A stretch of 64,000 nucleotides of DNA from Chryseobacterium piscicola (GCF_900156685.1 NZ_FTOJ01000006.1:1-64000), one strand, 5' to 3'; counted from the first letter of the stretch, positions 33,846 through 44,078 are shown. Notes: generated by a model from the sequence alone, not told the origin. A program made the numbers and translations.

Positions 33846-35702
33846 ATGAAAAAAATTGCAATCAGTTTAGGCCTGTTGTCTGTATTTGTATTAAATGCAC
33901 AATCGGTAAAGACACAAATCGACCTTCTTAATATAAAAGACGACAAAGTAAATGTAAGCCTTGAATTTCCTAAAATGAAATCAGGCGATGTGAAATTCCA
34001 TTTTCCTAAAACCGTTCCGGGAACTTACTCTACAGATGATTATGGAAGATTCATTGAAGGAATAAAATTTCTCGATAATAAAGGAAAAGAACTGGCTTTC
34101 ACCAAAGTGAATGATAATTCTTACACCTTAAAGAATGCTCAGAATCTATCTAAAGTAACCTATTGGGTAAACGACAGTTTCGATGATGAGATGGAAAACA
34201 CAAAACACAAAGCCGTATTTTCACCTTCAGGAACCAACATTGAAGAAGGCAAAATCTATCTTTTGAACACCCACGGTTTTGTAGGTTATATAGAAAACAT
34301 GCAAGATGTGCCTTATCAGTTAATCGTTAAAAAACCAAAAGAGTTTTATGGAACAACAGCCTTGGTAGATCAAGACAAATCTGAAGATACAGACACCTTT
34401 ACTTTAGCAAACTATGCTAAACTCACAGATTCTCCGCTGATGTACACAAAACCGGATTATATTACCTTTAATGCAGGAGGAATGGAATTGGTTTTAGGCG
34501 TGTATTCTCCCACAGGTAAGTACAAAGCCGCAGATTTTAAAGAAAATTTAGAGAAAATGGTCATTGCTCAAAAGAAATTTTTGGGTGATATGAATACCAA
34601 TAAAAAGTATGCAATCATGCTTTATCTTGCAGGAACAGAAGGTCCGCAGATTAAAGGTTTCGGAGCTTTAGAACACCACGAATCCACGAGTGTGGTTTTA
34701 CCTGAAATGATGCCTAAAGAAGCCATTGACCAGACGATAACGGATGTGGTTTCCCACGAATTTTTCCATACCGTAAATCCTCTAAAAGTACATTCTGAAG
34801 AAATTCATTATTTCGATTATGCTGACCCGAAAATGTCTCAACACTTGTGGATGTATGAAGGGGGAACTGAGTATTTTGCTAATCTTTTTCAAATTCAGGA
34901 AGGCTTGATTACAAGAGATGAATTTCTGAAAAGAATGACCGATAAAATTACCAATTCCAAAAATTACAACGACACCATGCCGTTTACAGTGATGAGCAAA
35001 AACATCCTGAAAGACGAGTATAAAGATCAGTACAGAAACGTATACGAAAAAGGCGCTTTGCTTGCAATGTGTATAGATATCGAGCTTAGAAAACTATCCA
35101 ACGGAGAAATGGGTTATCGTGATATGATCAGAAAATTGTCTCAAAGATTTGGAGAAAACAAACCTTTCAAAGACGACAAGTTGATTGACGAATTGGTAGA
35201 AGTTACAGGATATCCTCAGGTAAGAGATTTCTACAATAAATATATTGCCGGGAGCGAGCCTACACCTTACGAAAAGTATCTAACCGAGGTAGGTGTGGAA
35301 GTTAAAAAGCAAGATGCACCACCCATTTTTTGGTTTGTAAAAGATCCTAATCAAACGGGTTACAACGACAAAAACAATACTTTTATTTTTGATGAAAGTT
35401 CTGCTCTTTCACCCTTCGCAAAGGCAATCGGATTCAAAATTACGGATGAAGTGGTTGCGCTTGACGGAAAAACAATCAACATACAGAATGTTCAGGAATT
35501 TATCAATTACGCAAAAAATATAAAAGACGGACAAAATGTAACGCTTACAGTTTTGAGAACAACGAACGGAAAATCTGAAAAAATTGATCTGAAAGGAAAA
35601 GCTATTCTCGATAAAATGACCATTGAATCTTTAGGTTTTAAAAGCAATCCAACTGCTGCTGAGAAAAAACTTCAAGATCAGTGGATTACTGGAAAAAAAT
35701 AA
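33846..35702 (+). CDS. M61-family metallopeptidase with PDZ domain
   Basis: A 618-residue exported glycyl-aminopeptidase-like protein. It has a signal peptide (about residues 1-18), an N-terminal beta-domain of M61 type, HEFFH (304-308) as zinc motif, and E338 in WMYEGGTEYFA as third ligand. A PDZ domain is expected at about 500-590 (GFKITDEVVALDGKTINIQN). Its placement directly after another exported peptidase suggests a peptide-processing pair, though a terminator lies between them. Confidence 0.92.
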   Translation: MKKIAISLGLLSVFVLNAQSVKTQIDLLNIKDDKVNVSLEFPKMKSGDVKFHFPKTVPGTYSTDDYGRFIEGIKFLDNKGKELAFTKVNDNSYTLKNAQNLSKVTYWVNDSFDDEMENTKHKAVFSPSGTNIEEGKIYLLNTHGFVGYIENMQDVPYQLIVKKPKEFYGTTALVDQDKSEDTDTFTLANYAKLTDSPLMYTKPDYITFNAGGMELVLGVYSPTGKYKAADFKENLEKMVIAQKKFLGDMNTNKKYAIMLYLAGTEGPQIKGFGALEHHESTSVVLPEMMPKEAIDQTITDVVSHEFFHTVNPLKVHSEEIHYFDYADPKMSQHLWMYEGGTEYFANLFQIQEGLITRDEFLKRMTDKITNSKNYNDTMPFTVMSKNILKDEYKDQYRNVYEKGALLAMCIDIELRKLSNGEMGYRDMIRKLSQRFGENKPFKDDKLIDELVEVTGYPQVRDFYNKYIAGSEPTPYEKYLTEVGVEVKKQDAPPIFWFVKDPNQTGYNDKNNTFIFDESSALSPFAKAIGFKITDEVVALDGKTINIQNVQEFINYAKNIKDGQNVTLTVLRTTNGKSEKIDLKGKAILDKMTIESLGFKSNPTAAEKKLQDQWITGKK

Positions 35703-35726
35703 TTTAATATTAAATATTTCAACAAA

Positions 35727-35752
35727 AAATCAGCCTTTTCCGAGGCTGATTT
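35727..35752 (+). terminator. Terminator after the M61 peptidase gene
   Basis: AAATCAGCC pairs with GGCTGATTT around a short loop, followed by T residues. Confidence 0.9.
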
Positions 35753-36229
35753 TTTTTATTTCTGAAGATCCGGTTTTATAGGATTCATCTTCTTATTAAA
35801 ACTTTATTTCGCTTTCTTTTCCAATTCTCTAAAGAACTGGTTAGAGTAATAAATTTCTCTCACTTCCAAAATTGCCACCAAAAATAAATTGATTTGATGA
35901 GATAAAAGCGGTGTGTCTTATTTTTTTATATTTTTAAATATCCAATTCATATCACGAATTACCCATTGATATGGATGTGGAGATTAAAATCAAGTAATAC
36001 AGTTATTTTTATAGTAATACAGTTTTAATATTAATTTAAATAATTGATAATCATCACACTAAATATAACATTTTACACAAATTAATAGATACATAAACTG
36101 ATAAATATTCATTTATAACAATCAACTAGTCACAAATTCTTAAAACTTGTTAAAATTTATTAAATAAAATGATGAGGAAGTTATAAAAAACAAGAAAAAA
36201 TATTTATTTTAGTGGTCTAAAATAAATTT
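35753..36229. other. 477-bp gene-poor region with a possible gene remnant
   Basis: AT-rich and without a full gene. A minus-strand reading at about 35806-35915 gives LSHQINLFLVAILEVREIYY, then SNQFFRELEKKAK and a stop. It looks coding in composition and may be the 3' end of a lost gene, but has no start. I see nothing else recognisable. Confidence 0.3.
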
Positions 36230-36796
36230 ATGAAAAGATATACTTTACTGGCTGTAATTTTAATGTGTACATCTTCATTCGCATTTGCACAAACATCAGT
36301 ATTTGGATCAATCACTGAAGCTAAATCTAAAATAGAAGCTACGGTACCTGTAGTAATCGAATATTTAAAGAAAACGAGTGAAAAAGAAGGCAACCAAACC
36401 ATTCTCACCAACGGAACCGAAGCTTTAAGAAAAGAATACAACGCAGTTTCTCAAGAATTTGATCTTTACAAAGGAAACTTAGCAAGTTGTATCGTCAACA
36501 AAAAGAAAAAAGCGAATAAATGTCTAAATTATCATACGCAGTATTTTAGAAGTACATTAACCAATTATGACAATTTTGTTTCTTACCTCACGAAAAAAAA
36601 TGGTTTTCTAGGTGTTGATGATGATGAAGTAAAAAAAGATTTCAAACCTACTGAGATTGCAACATCTATTGATAAAGATTTCACATCTGCCGCAGGCGCA
36701 GTAGAAAATATGAAAGGAAGTGAGAAAGCAAGGTATTTTGAAAATTTAAAAGCAGAAGATTTGAAATTGCAAGACTTCAATACTTTGGTGAAATAA
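36230..36796 (+). CDS. Secreted hypothetical protein
   Basis: A 188-residue protein with a signal peptide (MKRYTLLAVILMCTSSFAFA), no lipobox, and a mature helical domain with two Cys residues (in SCIVNKKKKANKCLNY), which could form a disulphide in the periplasm. Helical, charged repeats suggest a bundle. Family unknown. A terminator with ATCCGTTTC stem follows at 36807-36828. Confidence 0.7.
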   Translation: MKRYTLLAVILMCTSSFAFAQTSVFGSITEAKSKIEATVPVVIEYLKKTSEKEGNQTILTNGTEALRKEYNAVSQEFDLYKGNLASCIVNKKKKANKCLNYHTQYFRSTLTNYDNFVSYLTKKNGFLGVDDDEVKKDFKPTEIATSIDKDFTSAAGAVENMKGSEKARYFENLKAEDLKLQDFNTLVK

Positions 36797-36806
36797 AATA
36801 TAAATT

Positions 36807-36828
36807 ATCCGTTTCAATAGAAACGGAT
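36807..36828 (+). terminator. Terminator after the secreted protein gene
   Basis: ATCCGTTTC pairs with GAAACGGAT around a 4-nt loop, followed by eight T residues. Confidence 0.9.
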
Positions 36829-36894
36829 TTTTTTTTCTCAAAAAATGAAAATCAGTTTAGATTTTCATTTTTATTTTAAATAACCTACAATCAA

Positions 36895-37293
36895 TTAACT
36901 TACTATATACTCTGTAATGACAGGTTCATCTTTTACGATGTCCCAAGTAAGTTTCCAGTCTTCTTTTAAGTTCAAATTAACAACCGCATGCTTCATAGGT
37001 GCAACATATCTTACATTAAAAGATATGTCAAACTGATTTTCGCTTCTTTCTGATACTTTAATCTCAGAAACATGATGGGCAGTATTTCCCAACAAATTGC
37101 TTTTAGACTCTGCAAACCACTTATTAAATCTTTCGTGACCAGTAAATAGATCATTTCCCGGAAATTTCATTTTTACATCTTCAGACAAATATTTCGTCAA
37201 GAAACTACTTTCGTCTACTTGATCAAAATAGATGAACCATTTCTCCAAAAATGCTTCAATTTTTTCAATCTTTCCTTTTTGTACTTTTTCCAT
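36895..37293 (-). CDS. NTF2-like (SnoaL-type) protein
   Basis: A 132-residue protein of the NTF2-like alpha+beta fold: an N-terminal helix (FLEKWFIYFDQVDESSFLTK), the motif MKFPGNDLFTGHERFNKWFA, and strands such as ISFNVRYVAPM. Such proteins are small-molecule enzymes or binding proteins, so a specific role is not assignable. It is alone on the minus strand between the secreted protein gene and the tRNA cluster. Confidence 0.7.
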   Translation of the reverse strand: MEKVQKGKIEKIEAFLEKWFIYFDQVDESSFLTKYLSEDVKMKFPGNDLFTGHERFNKWFAESKSNLLGNTAHHVSEIKVSERSENQFDISFNVRYVAPMKHAVVNLNLKEDWKLTWDIVKDEPVITEYIVS

Positions 37294-37447
37294 ACGGTGT
37301 TACATTAATAGTTATAAATAGTAGAATTTTCTAAAGATATTGATCCTAAAAAATGATGTGATATATTTCTAAGACAATAGATTTGTAAAAAAACAAATTA
37401 ATAGCACCAAAAAAAGAGAACTACATCTGTAATTCTCTTTAATATAG

Positions 37448-37520
<73 letters not shown>

Positions 37521-37565
37521 GTGTTTCTTTTAAATCGTACCGACTGTAACGATTGCTTAACTTAG

Positions 37566-37638
<73 letters not shown>

Positions 37639-37683
37639 GTGTTTCTTTTAAATCGTACCGACTGTAACGATTGCTTAACTTAG

Positions 37684-37756
<73 letters not shown>

Positions 37757-37767
37757 TTATTGGACTG

Positions 37768-37775
37768 CAAATATA
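37768..37775 (-). promoter_or_regulatory. Promoter -7 element for the initiator tRNA tandem
   Basis: TATATTTG on the minus strand, matching TAnnTTTG, immediately upstream of the first tRNA gene. Confidence 0.6.
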
Positions 37776-37845
37776 CAACAATATTTTAAAATTCCTAATT
37801 TTTCTTTTAAATAAAGGATTTACCACAAAATTATTTTAATATTAC

Positions 37846-37853
37846 TATCTTTG
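37846..37853 (+). promoter_or_regulatory. Promoter -7 element; transcript probably leaderless
   Basis: TATCTTTG ends 4 bases before the ATG at 37858. A start site 4-7 bases past the element would fall at the ATG itself, so the mRNA should have little or no leader. Confidence 0.55.
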
Positions 37854-37857
37854 TTCT

Positions 37858-38469
37858 ATGGCAAAAATACTAAGAATATACCCCGAAAATCCTCAAGAAA
37901 ACCTTATAAATGAGATTGTTAAAACATTGAATAATGGTGGCCTTATCATCTATCCATCAGATACTATTTATGCTTTGGGATGTAATATTTTTGATATTAA
38001 AGCAATGGAAAAACTTGCTCAAATCAAAAAGCAAAAGCTAGAAAAAGCAAAATTTTCTATAATTTGTAACGATTTGAGTCACCTTTCAGACTTTACAAGG
38101 CCCATTGATACTTCCATTTTCAGGTTTTTGAAGAGTCATCTCCCTGGTCCATTCACATTTATTTTGGAAGCCAATAAAAACCTTCCTTTAGCCTATAAAA
38201 ATCATAAAACGATTGGTATACGAGTTCCCGATCATCCGATTCCTCAATTGATTGTGGAAAAATTAGGACATCCCATAGCTTCAACTTCCATTCACGACGA
38301 TGATGAGATTATTGAATACTCTACCGATCCAGAACTTATTGCAGAGAAATACGATCATCTTGTGGACATTGTTATCGACTCTGGTTATGGAGACAATATC
38401 GCATCAACGATTGTAGATCTTACTTCAGGAGTACCTGAAATCATCCGTCAAGGTAAAGGGATTATATAA
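37858..38469 (+). CDS. Sua5/YciO/YrdC-family protein
   Basis: A 203-residue protein of the YrdC-fold threonylcarbamoyl-AMP synthase superfamily. GLIIYPSDTIYALGCNI (about 28-44) and the LPGPFTFIL motif bind ATP and threonine in relatives, and SIHDDDEI with the end TSGVPEIIRQGKG are typical of the YciO branch, whose activity is less certain than that of TsaC/Sua5. It may be the TsaC-type step for t6A in tRNA. The next gene (yaaA) follows after 73 bases on the same strand. Confidence 0.88.
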   Translation: MAKILRIYPENPQENLINEIVKTLNNGGLIIYPSDTIYALGCNIFDIKAMEKLAQIKKQKLEKAKFSIICNDLSHLSDFTRPIDTSIFRFLKSHLPGPFTFILEANKNLPLAYKNHKTIGIRVPDHPIPQLIVEKLGHPIASTSIHDDDEIIEYSTDPELIAEKYDHLVDIVIDSGYGDNIASTIVDLTSGVPEIIRQGKGII

Positions 38470-38542
38470 ATTCAAAGTTGAATGTTTGAAGTAGTTTGCT
38501 AAAAACTTAAAACCCTAAACTCAAAACCTTAAACTTTAAAAA

Positions 38543-39301
38543 ATGAAACTCATTACTTCGCCTGCCAAATTGATGAATGTGGAAAATACAACTCATCTTT
38601 TGAGATCTTCTACCCCAAAATTCATCAATGAAGCGGCACATATTCATAAATATTTAAAAGAAAAAACTCCAAAATACCTTTCAGACCTCATGGAAATTTC
38701 GCCAAAACTGGCAGATGAAAATTGGGAAAGAAACCAAAAATGGAATGCAAAACCAACAGCAAAAAATTCTGCTCCCGCAATGTTTGCATTTACCGGTGAA
38801 GTTTACAGAGGTTTAGACGCAAAAACATTAGACAAAAGAGCCGTGGATTATCTTCAGAAAAACTACAGAATACTTTCTGGATTATACGGTTTGCTAAAGC
38901 CTTCAGATAAAGTTATGCTTTATCGTTTGGAAATGGGAAGAAATTTTGAATTTGAAGATTATAAAAACCTTTACTCTTTCTGGACAGAAAAAGTGACTGC
39001 ACAATTAAATTCTGAGCTAAAAAAGAACGAAATAGTCCTCAATCTTGCCAGCAACGAATACTTTAAAGTTATAGACAAAAAGAAGCTCAATCATCACGTT
39101 ATTGATTTTGATTTTTACGAATTGAAAGATGGAAAATACAAAACCATCGTGGTTTACACCAAACATGCAAGAGGTTTGGTAGTAAGATTCTGTGCAGAAA
39201 CCAATGCAAAAACCCTAAAGGATGTAAAGGCTTTCAACTACGAAGGCTACAGAATTGATGATGAAAAATCAACGGATTCTAAATTGGTTTTTGTGAGATA
39301 A
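38543..39301 (+). CDS. yaaA: Peroxide stress protein YaaA (DUF328)
   Basis: A 252-residue protein of the YaaA/DUF328 family. It starts MKLITSPAKLMNV, contains AMFAFTGEVYRGLDAKTLDK and the LSGLYGLLKPSD motif, and has the C-terminal motif FYELKDGKYKTIVVYTKHAR, all characteristic. In E. coli YaaA limits free iron and protects DNA from peroxide. The stop codon is 1 base from the ATG of prmC, so the two are translationally linked. Confidence 0.95.
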   Translation: MKLITSPAKLMNVENTTHLLRSSTPKFINEAAHIHKYLKEKTPKYLSDLMEISPKLADENWERNQKWNAKPTAKNSAPAMFAFTGEVYRGLDAKTLDKRAVDYLQKNYRILSGLYGLLKPSDKVMLYRLEMGRNFEFEDYKNLYSFWTEKVTAQLNSELKKNEIVLNLASNEYFKVIDKKKLNHHVIDFDFYELKDGKYKTIVVYTKHARGLVVRFCAETNAKTLKDVKAFNYEGYRIDDEKSTDSKLVFVR

Positions 39302-39302
39302 A

Positions 39303-40151
39303 ATGAAATACTGTAATTTAAAAAAACACTTTATACAAGAGCTTTCTGAGGTTTATTTGGAATCTGAAAGCCGTTTTATTTTTCAGCAATTTTCTGAGAA
39401 TATTTTACGTTTAAACGCAATTCAGCAACGCCAATTTTCTGAGGAAGAAGTTGCGGAAGACATTCAGATTGCATTTCAAAATATCATTTCAGAATTAATA
39501 ACAGGAAAACCTTACCTTCAAATTTTAGGCGAAACTGAATTTTATGGAATGAGATTTTTCGTGGATGAAAATGTTTTAATTCCACGTCCCGAAACCGAGG
39601 AGTTGCTTGAAATTGCGATTGGAAAAATCTCAAATCTTAAATCTCAAATCTCAAATTGTAAAATATTGGATATTGGAACCGGAAGTGGAATTATTCCTTT
39701 GGTTTTGAAAAAGTATTTTCCTGATGCTGAAATTACTTCGATAGATTTTTCTGAAAAAGCCTTAGAAACGGCCAAGAAAAATGCAAATTTTCACAATTTA
39801 AAAATCAATTTTTTGCATGCAGATTATTTGAATTTAGATTTAAATGAAAATTTTGATGTTGTTATTTCAAATCCACCTTATATTGGATTGGATGAGGAAA
39901 CTGAAATCTTAAATTCTGTGAAAAATTTTGAACCTACAATGGCTCTGTTTTCTCCAACTTCGGATGCTTTGATTTTTTACCGAAAAATCAGTAAAGATTG
40001 TGATAAATATTTAAATAAAAACGGATTGGTTTTTCTGGAAATCAATCAAAAACTAGGTCAGGAAACTTTAGATTTGTACAAAAACTTATCTCATTCTGAA
40101 TTAATTAAAGATTTGAGTGGAAATGATCGTTTTATATTAGGAATAAAATAA
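39303..40151 (+). CDS. prmC: Release-factor glutamine methyltransferase PrmC
   Basis: A 282-residue S-adenosylmethionine methyltransferase that methylates the GGQ glutamine of RF1 and RF2. The SAM motif is DIGTGSG (123-129) and the substrate-Gln motif is NPPYIG (190-195). IPRPETEELLEIAI just upstream is also conserved. Residues 108-120 (KISNLKSQISNCK) are encoded by a low-complexity repeat of AAATCTCAAATCT type and form an extra loop compared with E. coli. Coupled to yaaA. Confidence 0.95.
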   Translation: MKYCNLKKHFIQELSEVYLESESRFIFQQFSENILRLNAIQQRQFSEEEVAEDIQIAFQNIISELITGKPYLQILGETEFYGMRFFVDENVLIPRPETEELLEIAIGKISNLKSQISNCKILDIGTGSGIIPLVLKKYFPDAEITSIDFSEKALETAKKNANFHNLKINFLHADYLNLDLNENFDVVISNPPYIGLDEETEILNSVKNFEPTMALFSPTSDALIFYRKISKDCDKYLNKNGLVFLEINQKLGQETLDLYKNLSHSELIKDLSGNDRFILGIK

Positions 40152-40290
40152 AATTTAAAATAACGGAAAGCATAGATCAATCTAAATGTGAATTTTTAGA
40201 TTAAACAGAATTGGAGCTTTAATTCTCATACTATTTCGGGTATATTGGTTTCAGGTACAGGCATATTTGATGAAAAAATCATTAAAAAGT

Positions 40291-40315
40291 AAGCCATCTC
40301 AAATTGAGATGGCTT
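40291..40315 (+). terminator. Terminator after prmC
   Basis: AAGCCATCTC pairs with GAGATGGCTT around a 5-nt loop, followed by T residues. It may serve the converging rhomboid gene as well. Confidence 0.85.
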
Positions 40316-40360
40316 TTTGGATATTATTAAATTTATTCGAACAAAAAATTGTACTGTATG

Positions 40361-41020
40361 CTAACCGATTTTCTTTCTTATAAATATTTCGAAAGCCAAA
40401 TAAAGCAGTGGCAAAGACATGATGAATAAAAACAAAGCGTTTTGCATTGCCTTTTCTGGGAACATGGCAACAGATACCACCAATCCGAAGAACGCACCTC
40501 CCAAATGGGCAGCATGGCCAATATTATCGTTATTTCTAGGATTCAGCATGCTGTAAACGGAATACCCAAAATACAACAAACCAAAAATATAGCCTGGAAC
40601 ACTGAGAAAAGGGATGAAAATAATTCCTATTCTTGTAAATTCCGGATTTAAAGATACACCAGCAAAAATAATTCCGGCTACACCACCACTCGCTCCGATT
40701 GCAGAATACCAACTTTGATTTTTATATATAAGAAGCGAAAAAAGATTCCCAATAAGAATGGAACCTATATAAACAATCAAAAACCCAACAAGCCCAAATT
40801 CACGTATCACAGAAGGACCAAACATATACAAAACATACATGTTGATAGCAAGATGCATAAAATCTGCATGGAGAAACCCTGCAGAAAACAATCTCAGATA
40901 CTCTTTTCTATGCACAATCGCTCCTACATTGAATTTATACTTTTCAAAAATTCGCATATCATTCAGCGCAAAATAGCTGATAATGCAGGTAATGGCAATA
41001 ATAATTATAATTATACTCAT
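40361..41020 (-). CDS. Rhomboid-family intramembrane serine protease
   Basis: A 219-residue protein with six membrane segments. The catalytic Ser is S111 in GASGG (109-113) and the catalytic His is H172 in GHAAHLGG. The N-terminal part has the HxxxN motif in FMHLAINMY. It cleaves membrane-embedded substrates; none is known here. It directly follows parC with 3 bases between, so it is part of the parE-X-parC transcript. Confidence 0.92.
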   Translation of the reverse strand: MSIIIIIIAITCIISYFALNDMRIFEKYKFNVGAIVHRKEYLRLFSAGFLHADFMHLAINMYVLYMFGPSVIREFGLVGFLIVYIGSILIGNLFSLLIYKNQSWYSAIGASGGVAGIIFAGVSLNPEFTRIGIIFIPFLSVPGYIFGLLYFGYSVYSMLNPRNNDNIGHAAHLGGAFFGLVVSVAMFPEKAMQNALFLFIMSLPLLYLAFEIFIRKKIG

Positions 41021-41023
41021 ATT

Positions 41024-43609
41024 TTAGTTTTCATTTTCACCGTTCTGAAATAAATCTCCTATTGTTCCTCCTTCTTCGTCTGAAGACGGCGAAAAATCTG
41101 GCTCTTCATACGCTTCAGTCTCCTCTTCCACAGGTTCAGGAATGGTAATATTTATGGTTTTAACTTTAAATTTAGTAAATTGATTTCCAATGGCTTTAAT
41201 GCCTTTTATGGCGATGTATTCATCAATATTTACTATCTCAGGATCTCGTTCTTTACCTTTATCTTTAGCAAAAATAATTTCTGCCGTTGCTCCGTTGCTC
41301 ACCAGTACATTTTCTATAAAAGATTTTGGGTGTTCGGATGGCATAAAAGTCTGCACGTTAGTATTATTTTCAAACAAGAATCTTTTGATGAAATAAATAT
41401 CTTTTTCACCATCAAAATAGATACAAGTAACGGGCTGCTCGGGTTTCCATTTTTCGAGTATCAAATATTCGTCGTCAAAACGGTTTCCTAGATCAAAAGA
41501 AACCAGTTTAGCTTCGCCATTGGTATTAACGGTCAATATTTTATCATCTCCTTTAAAGTTTCCTAAAAACACTCCTCTTGCATCTGCATTCAATCTTCTT
41601 ACCGTATCATCATACCAAATTTTTCTCGGAGCGAGAGTAGAAACACCTTCTTCTTTCAGATCTACTTTTTTCACAGAATATTTGGTTACCAAGTTTCCTT
41701 TAGAATCTCTTCCTTTTATAGCAAGTTCAGAGAAATCGATATCCATTTTATTTTTCCTGATTCTTGGGTTGGGTTTTAGTAAAACACTTACCGTCTCTGC
41801 CTCTCCGTTGGGATTTGCCGAAAAATAGAGCATTTCAGAGAATTTTGCTTCCGAAGCCAAATGATAATCTGTATTTCGTGTAACTCCTGTCACAGAAAAA
41901 CGCTTCATATAATAAGGACCTTCTCTGCCCTCGCGGTAAATCATGTTATATACCGTTCTTTTATCATTTTTTTTCCAGATGGCAACGTGAAGAATATCTT
42001 TTCCTATAAAAGTTTTTGGCTCTACTTTTACCACTTTCATACTTCCGTCTTTTCTGAAAGTAATAATGTCGTCAATATCTGAACAGTCGAATAGATATTG
42101 GTCTTTTTTCAGTGATGTACCGATGAAACCTTCTTCAAAATTGGCATAGAATTTTTCGTTGGCTACAGCAACTTTTGTGGCATCAATGGTGTCAAAAATT
42201 CTGAGTTCGGTTTTTCTTTCTCTTCCTTTGCCGTATTTTTTTTGGATATTTAAATAATAATCAATTGCATACTGAATCAAATTGGCAAGATTATACTTTA
42301 CTTGCTCTATTTTGCCTTCTAATGCGGCAATATTTTCTTTAAATTTATCTAAATCGAATCTTGAAATTCTTTTAATTCTGATTTCTGTTAACCTTAAAAT
42401 ATCTTCTTCGGTTACAGCTCTCAAAAGATGAGCTGTATGAGGTTTCAAACCTGTATCAATAGTTTTGATAACTTCTTCCCATGTTTCTACCTCTTCTATA
42501 TCGTGATAAATTCTGTTTTCAATAAAGATTCTTTCTAAAGAAGAAAAATGCCAGTTTTCTTGTAATTCATGAAGCTCAATTTCAAGTTCTTTTTTCAGTA
42601 AAGAGACTGTATGGTCGGTATTCATCCTCAGAATCTCAGAAACATTCAAAAACATGGGTTTGTCTCCTACGATTACACAAGCATTTGGAGAAATTGTTAC
42701 CTGGCAGTCTGTAAATGCGTACAAAGCATCAATGGTTTTGTCTGGCGAAACATCATTATGAAGATGCACGAGAATCTCTACAGCATCTGAAGTATTGTCT
42801 TCAATTTTTTTGATCTTTATTTTTCCTCTTTCATTGGCTTTTAAGATAGAATCAATCAAATCTGAAGTGTTTTTTGAAAAAGGAAGCTCAGTAATGACCA
42901 AAGTATTTTTTTCGGTATGAGAAATTTTGGCTCTGGCTCTCACTTTACCTCCTCTATGGCCATCATTGTATTCTGAAACATCTAGAAATCCTGCGGTAAG
43001 GAAATCCGGAAAAATTTCAAACTTTTTTCCTTTAAGATGAGCAACAGAAGCACTAATTAATTCATTGAAATTATGCGGAAGAATTTTAGTAGAAAGCCCT
43101 ACACCAATTCCTTCAACTCCTTGAGCCAAAAGCAATGGGAATTTTACGGGTAAATCTACGGGTTCATTATTTCTACCGTCATAGGATTTTGACCAAACGG
43201 TAGTTTTGGGATTAAAAACTACTTCAAGAGCGAAAGGTGTAAGTCTGGCCTCAATATATCTTGCAGCAGCAGCAGAATCTCCTGTATAAATATTTCCCCA
43301 GTTTCCTTGTGTATCTATGAGCAATTCTCTTTGCCCAATACCCACCATTGCATCTGTAATAGAAGCATCACCATGTGGGTGGTACTTCATGGTATTTCCC
43401 ACGATGTTGGCTACTTTATTGTATCTACCGTCTTCTAATTCACGCATTGAGTGCATGATTCTGCGCTGTACAGGTTTAAAACCATCAAAGACAGAGGGTA
43501 TTGCTCTGTCTAAAATTACATAAGACGCATAATCGAGAAACCAATCTTTATAAAGTCCTGATACTTTTTTTAGACTCTCACTTTCATGAGAATATTCTTC
43601 ATTTATCAT
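41024..43609 (-). CDS. parC: DNA topoisomerase IV subunit A
   Basis: An 861-residue type IIA topoisomerase subunit. YHPHGDASITDAMVGIGQ (from residue 76) is the quinolone-determining region and Y118 in AAAARYIEA is the DNA-cleaving tyrosine. The C-terminal beta-propeller carries the many WxPE/KxP repeats of the Bacteroidota ParC group, ending in an acidic tail. It decatenates sister chromosomes with ParE. Its ATG overlaps the end of the small membrane-protein gene by 11 bases, which suggests translational coupling. Confidence 0.96.
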   Translation of the reverse strand: MINEEYSHESESLKKVSGLYKDWFLDYASYVILDRAIPSVFDGFKPVQRRIMHSMRELEDGRYNKVANIVGNTMKYHPHGDASITDAMVGIGQRELLIDTQGNWGNIYTGDSAAAARYIEARLTPFALEVVFNPKTTVWSKSYDGRNNEPVDLPVKFPLLLAQGVEGIGVGLSTKILPHNFNELISASVAHLKGKKFEIFPDFLTAGFLDVSEYNDGHRGGKVRARAKISHTEKNTLVITELPFSKNTSDLIDSILKANERGKIKIKKIEDNTSDAVEILVHLHNDVSPDKTIDALYAFTDCQVTISPNACVIVGDKPMFLNVSEILRMNTDHTVSLLKKELEIELHELQENWHFSSLERIFIENRIYHDIEEVETWEEVIKTIDTGLKPHTAHLLRAVTEEDILRLTEIRIKRISRFDLDKFKENIAALEGKIEQVKYNLANLIQYAIDYYLNIQKKYGKGRERKTELRIFDTIDATKVAVANEKFYANFEEGFIGTSLKKDQYLFDCSDIDDIITFRKDGSMKVVKVEPKTFIGKDILHVAIWKKNDKRTVYNMIYREGREGPYYMKRFSVTGVTRNTDYHLASEAKFSEMLYFSANPNGEAETVSVLLKPNPRIRKNKMDIDFSELAIKGRDSKGNLVTKYSVKKVDLKEEGVSTLAPRKIWYDDTVRRLNADARGVFLGNFKGDDKILTVNTNGEAKLVSFDLGNRFDDEYLILEKWKPEQPVTCIYFDGEKDIYFIKRFLFENNTNVQTFMPSEHPKSFIENVLVSNGATAEIIFAKDKGKERDPEIVNIDEYIAIKGIKAIGNQFTKFKVKTINITIPEPVEEETEAYEEPDFSPSSDEEGGTIGDLFQNGENEN

Positions 43610-44078
43610 TTAATTTCTCCTTATTATTTTTGATCACTTTATTGAGTGAAAATTTCAAATCATTTAATTCTTTCGCTGTAAGGTATGATATTTCATATTT
43701 TAGAATCGTATTCCCACTTTTGCTGTTAATGGTAATGTATAATCTTTTAAAAAACAGAAAAGTAATTGATTCATACTTCAAAAATTTATATTTTGGAAAT
43801 TCATCACTTAGTGGCTTACTGAAGAAAGGAACTATATTTCGGTTTTTGAAATGAAGCGCTTCTCCGTCACTATCATATTCAAAAATCTGTCTTCCGTTAA
43901 GATAAAAAAGAATAAGAAATAATGCAGGAATTATGATGAGCAAATAAGCCTCTATCCCAAGCAAATGAAATACCATTTCTTCTACTACAAAAGCCAATAT
44001 ACCGATTACGAAGAGCATAATCAATGCGGTATTGATAAAATTATAAAGAGGTATTCTCCGTTTATTACTAAGTCTCAT
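43599..44078 (-). CDS. Unknown membrane protein between parE and parC, PH-like
   Basis: A 159-residue protein with two hydrophobic segments (about residues 13-30 and 39-53) and a C-terminal soluble part that resembles a bacterial PH-like fold (EALHFKNRNIVPFFSK, SITFLFFKRLYITINS). It sits between parE (gap of 36 bases) and parC (11-base overlap). I know of no function. The fixed place within the topoisomerase IV transcript makes a role in chromosome segregation or an anchor for topoisomerase IV possible, but this is only inference. Confidence 0.75.
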   Translation of the reverse strand: MRLSNKRRIPLYNFINTALIMLFVIGILAFVVEEMVFHLLGIEAYLLIIIPALFLILFYLNGRQIFEYDSDGEALHFKNRNIVPFFSKPLSDEFPKYKFLKYESITFLFFKRLYITINSKSGNTILKYEISYLTAKELNDLKFSLNKVIKNNKEKLNDK

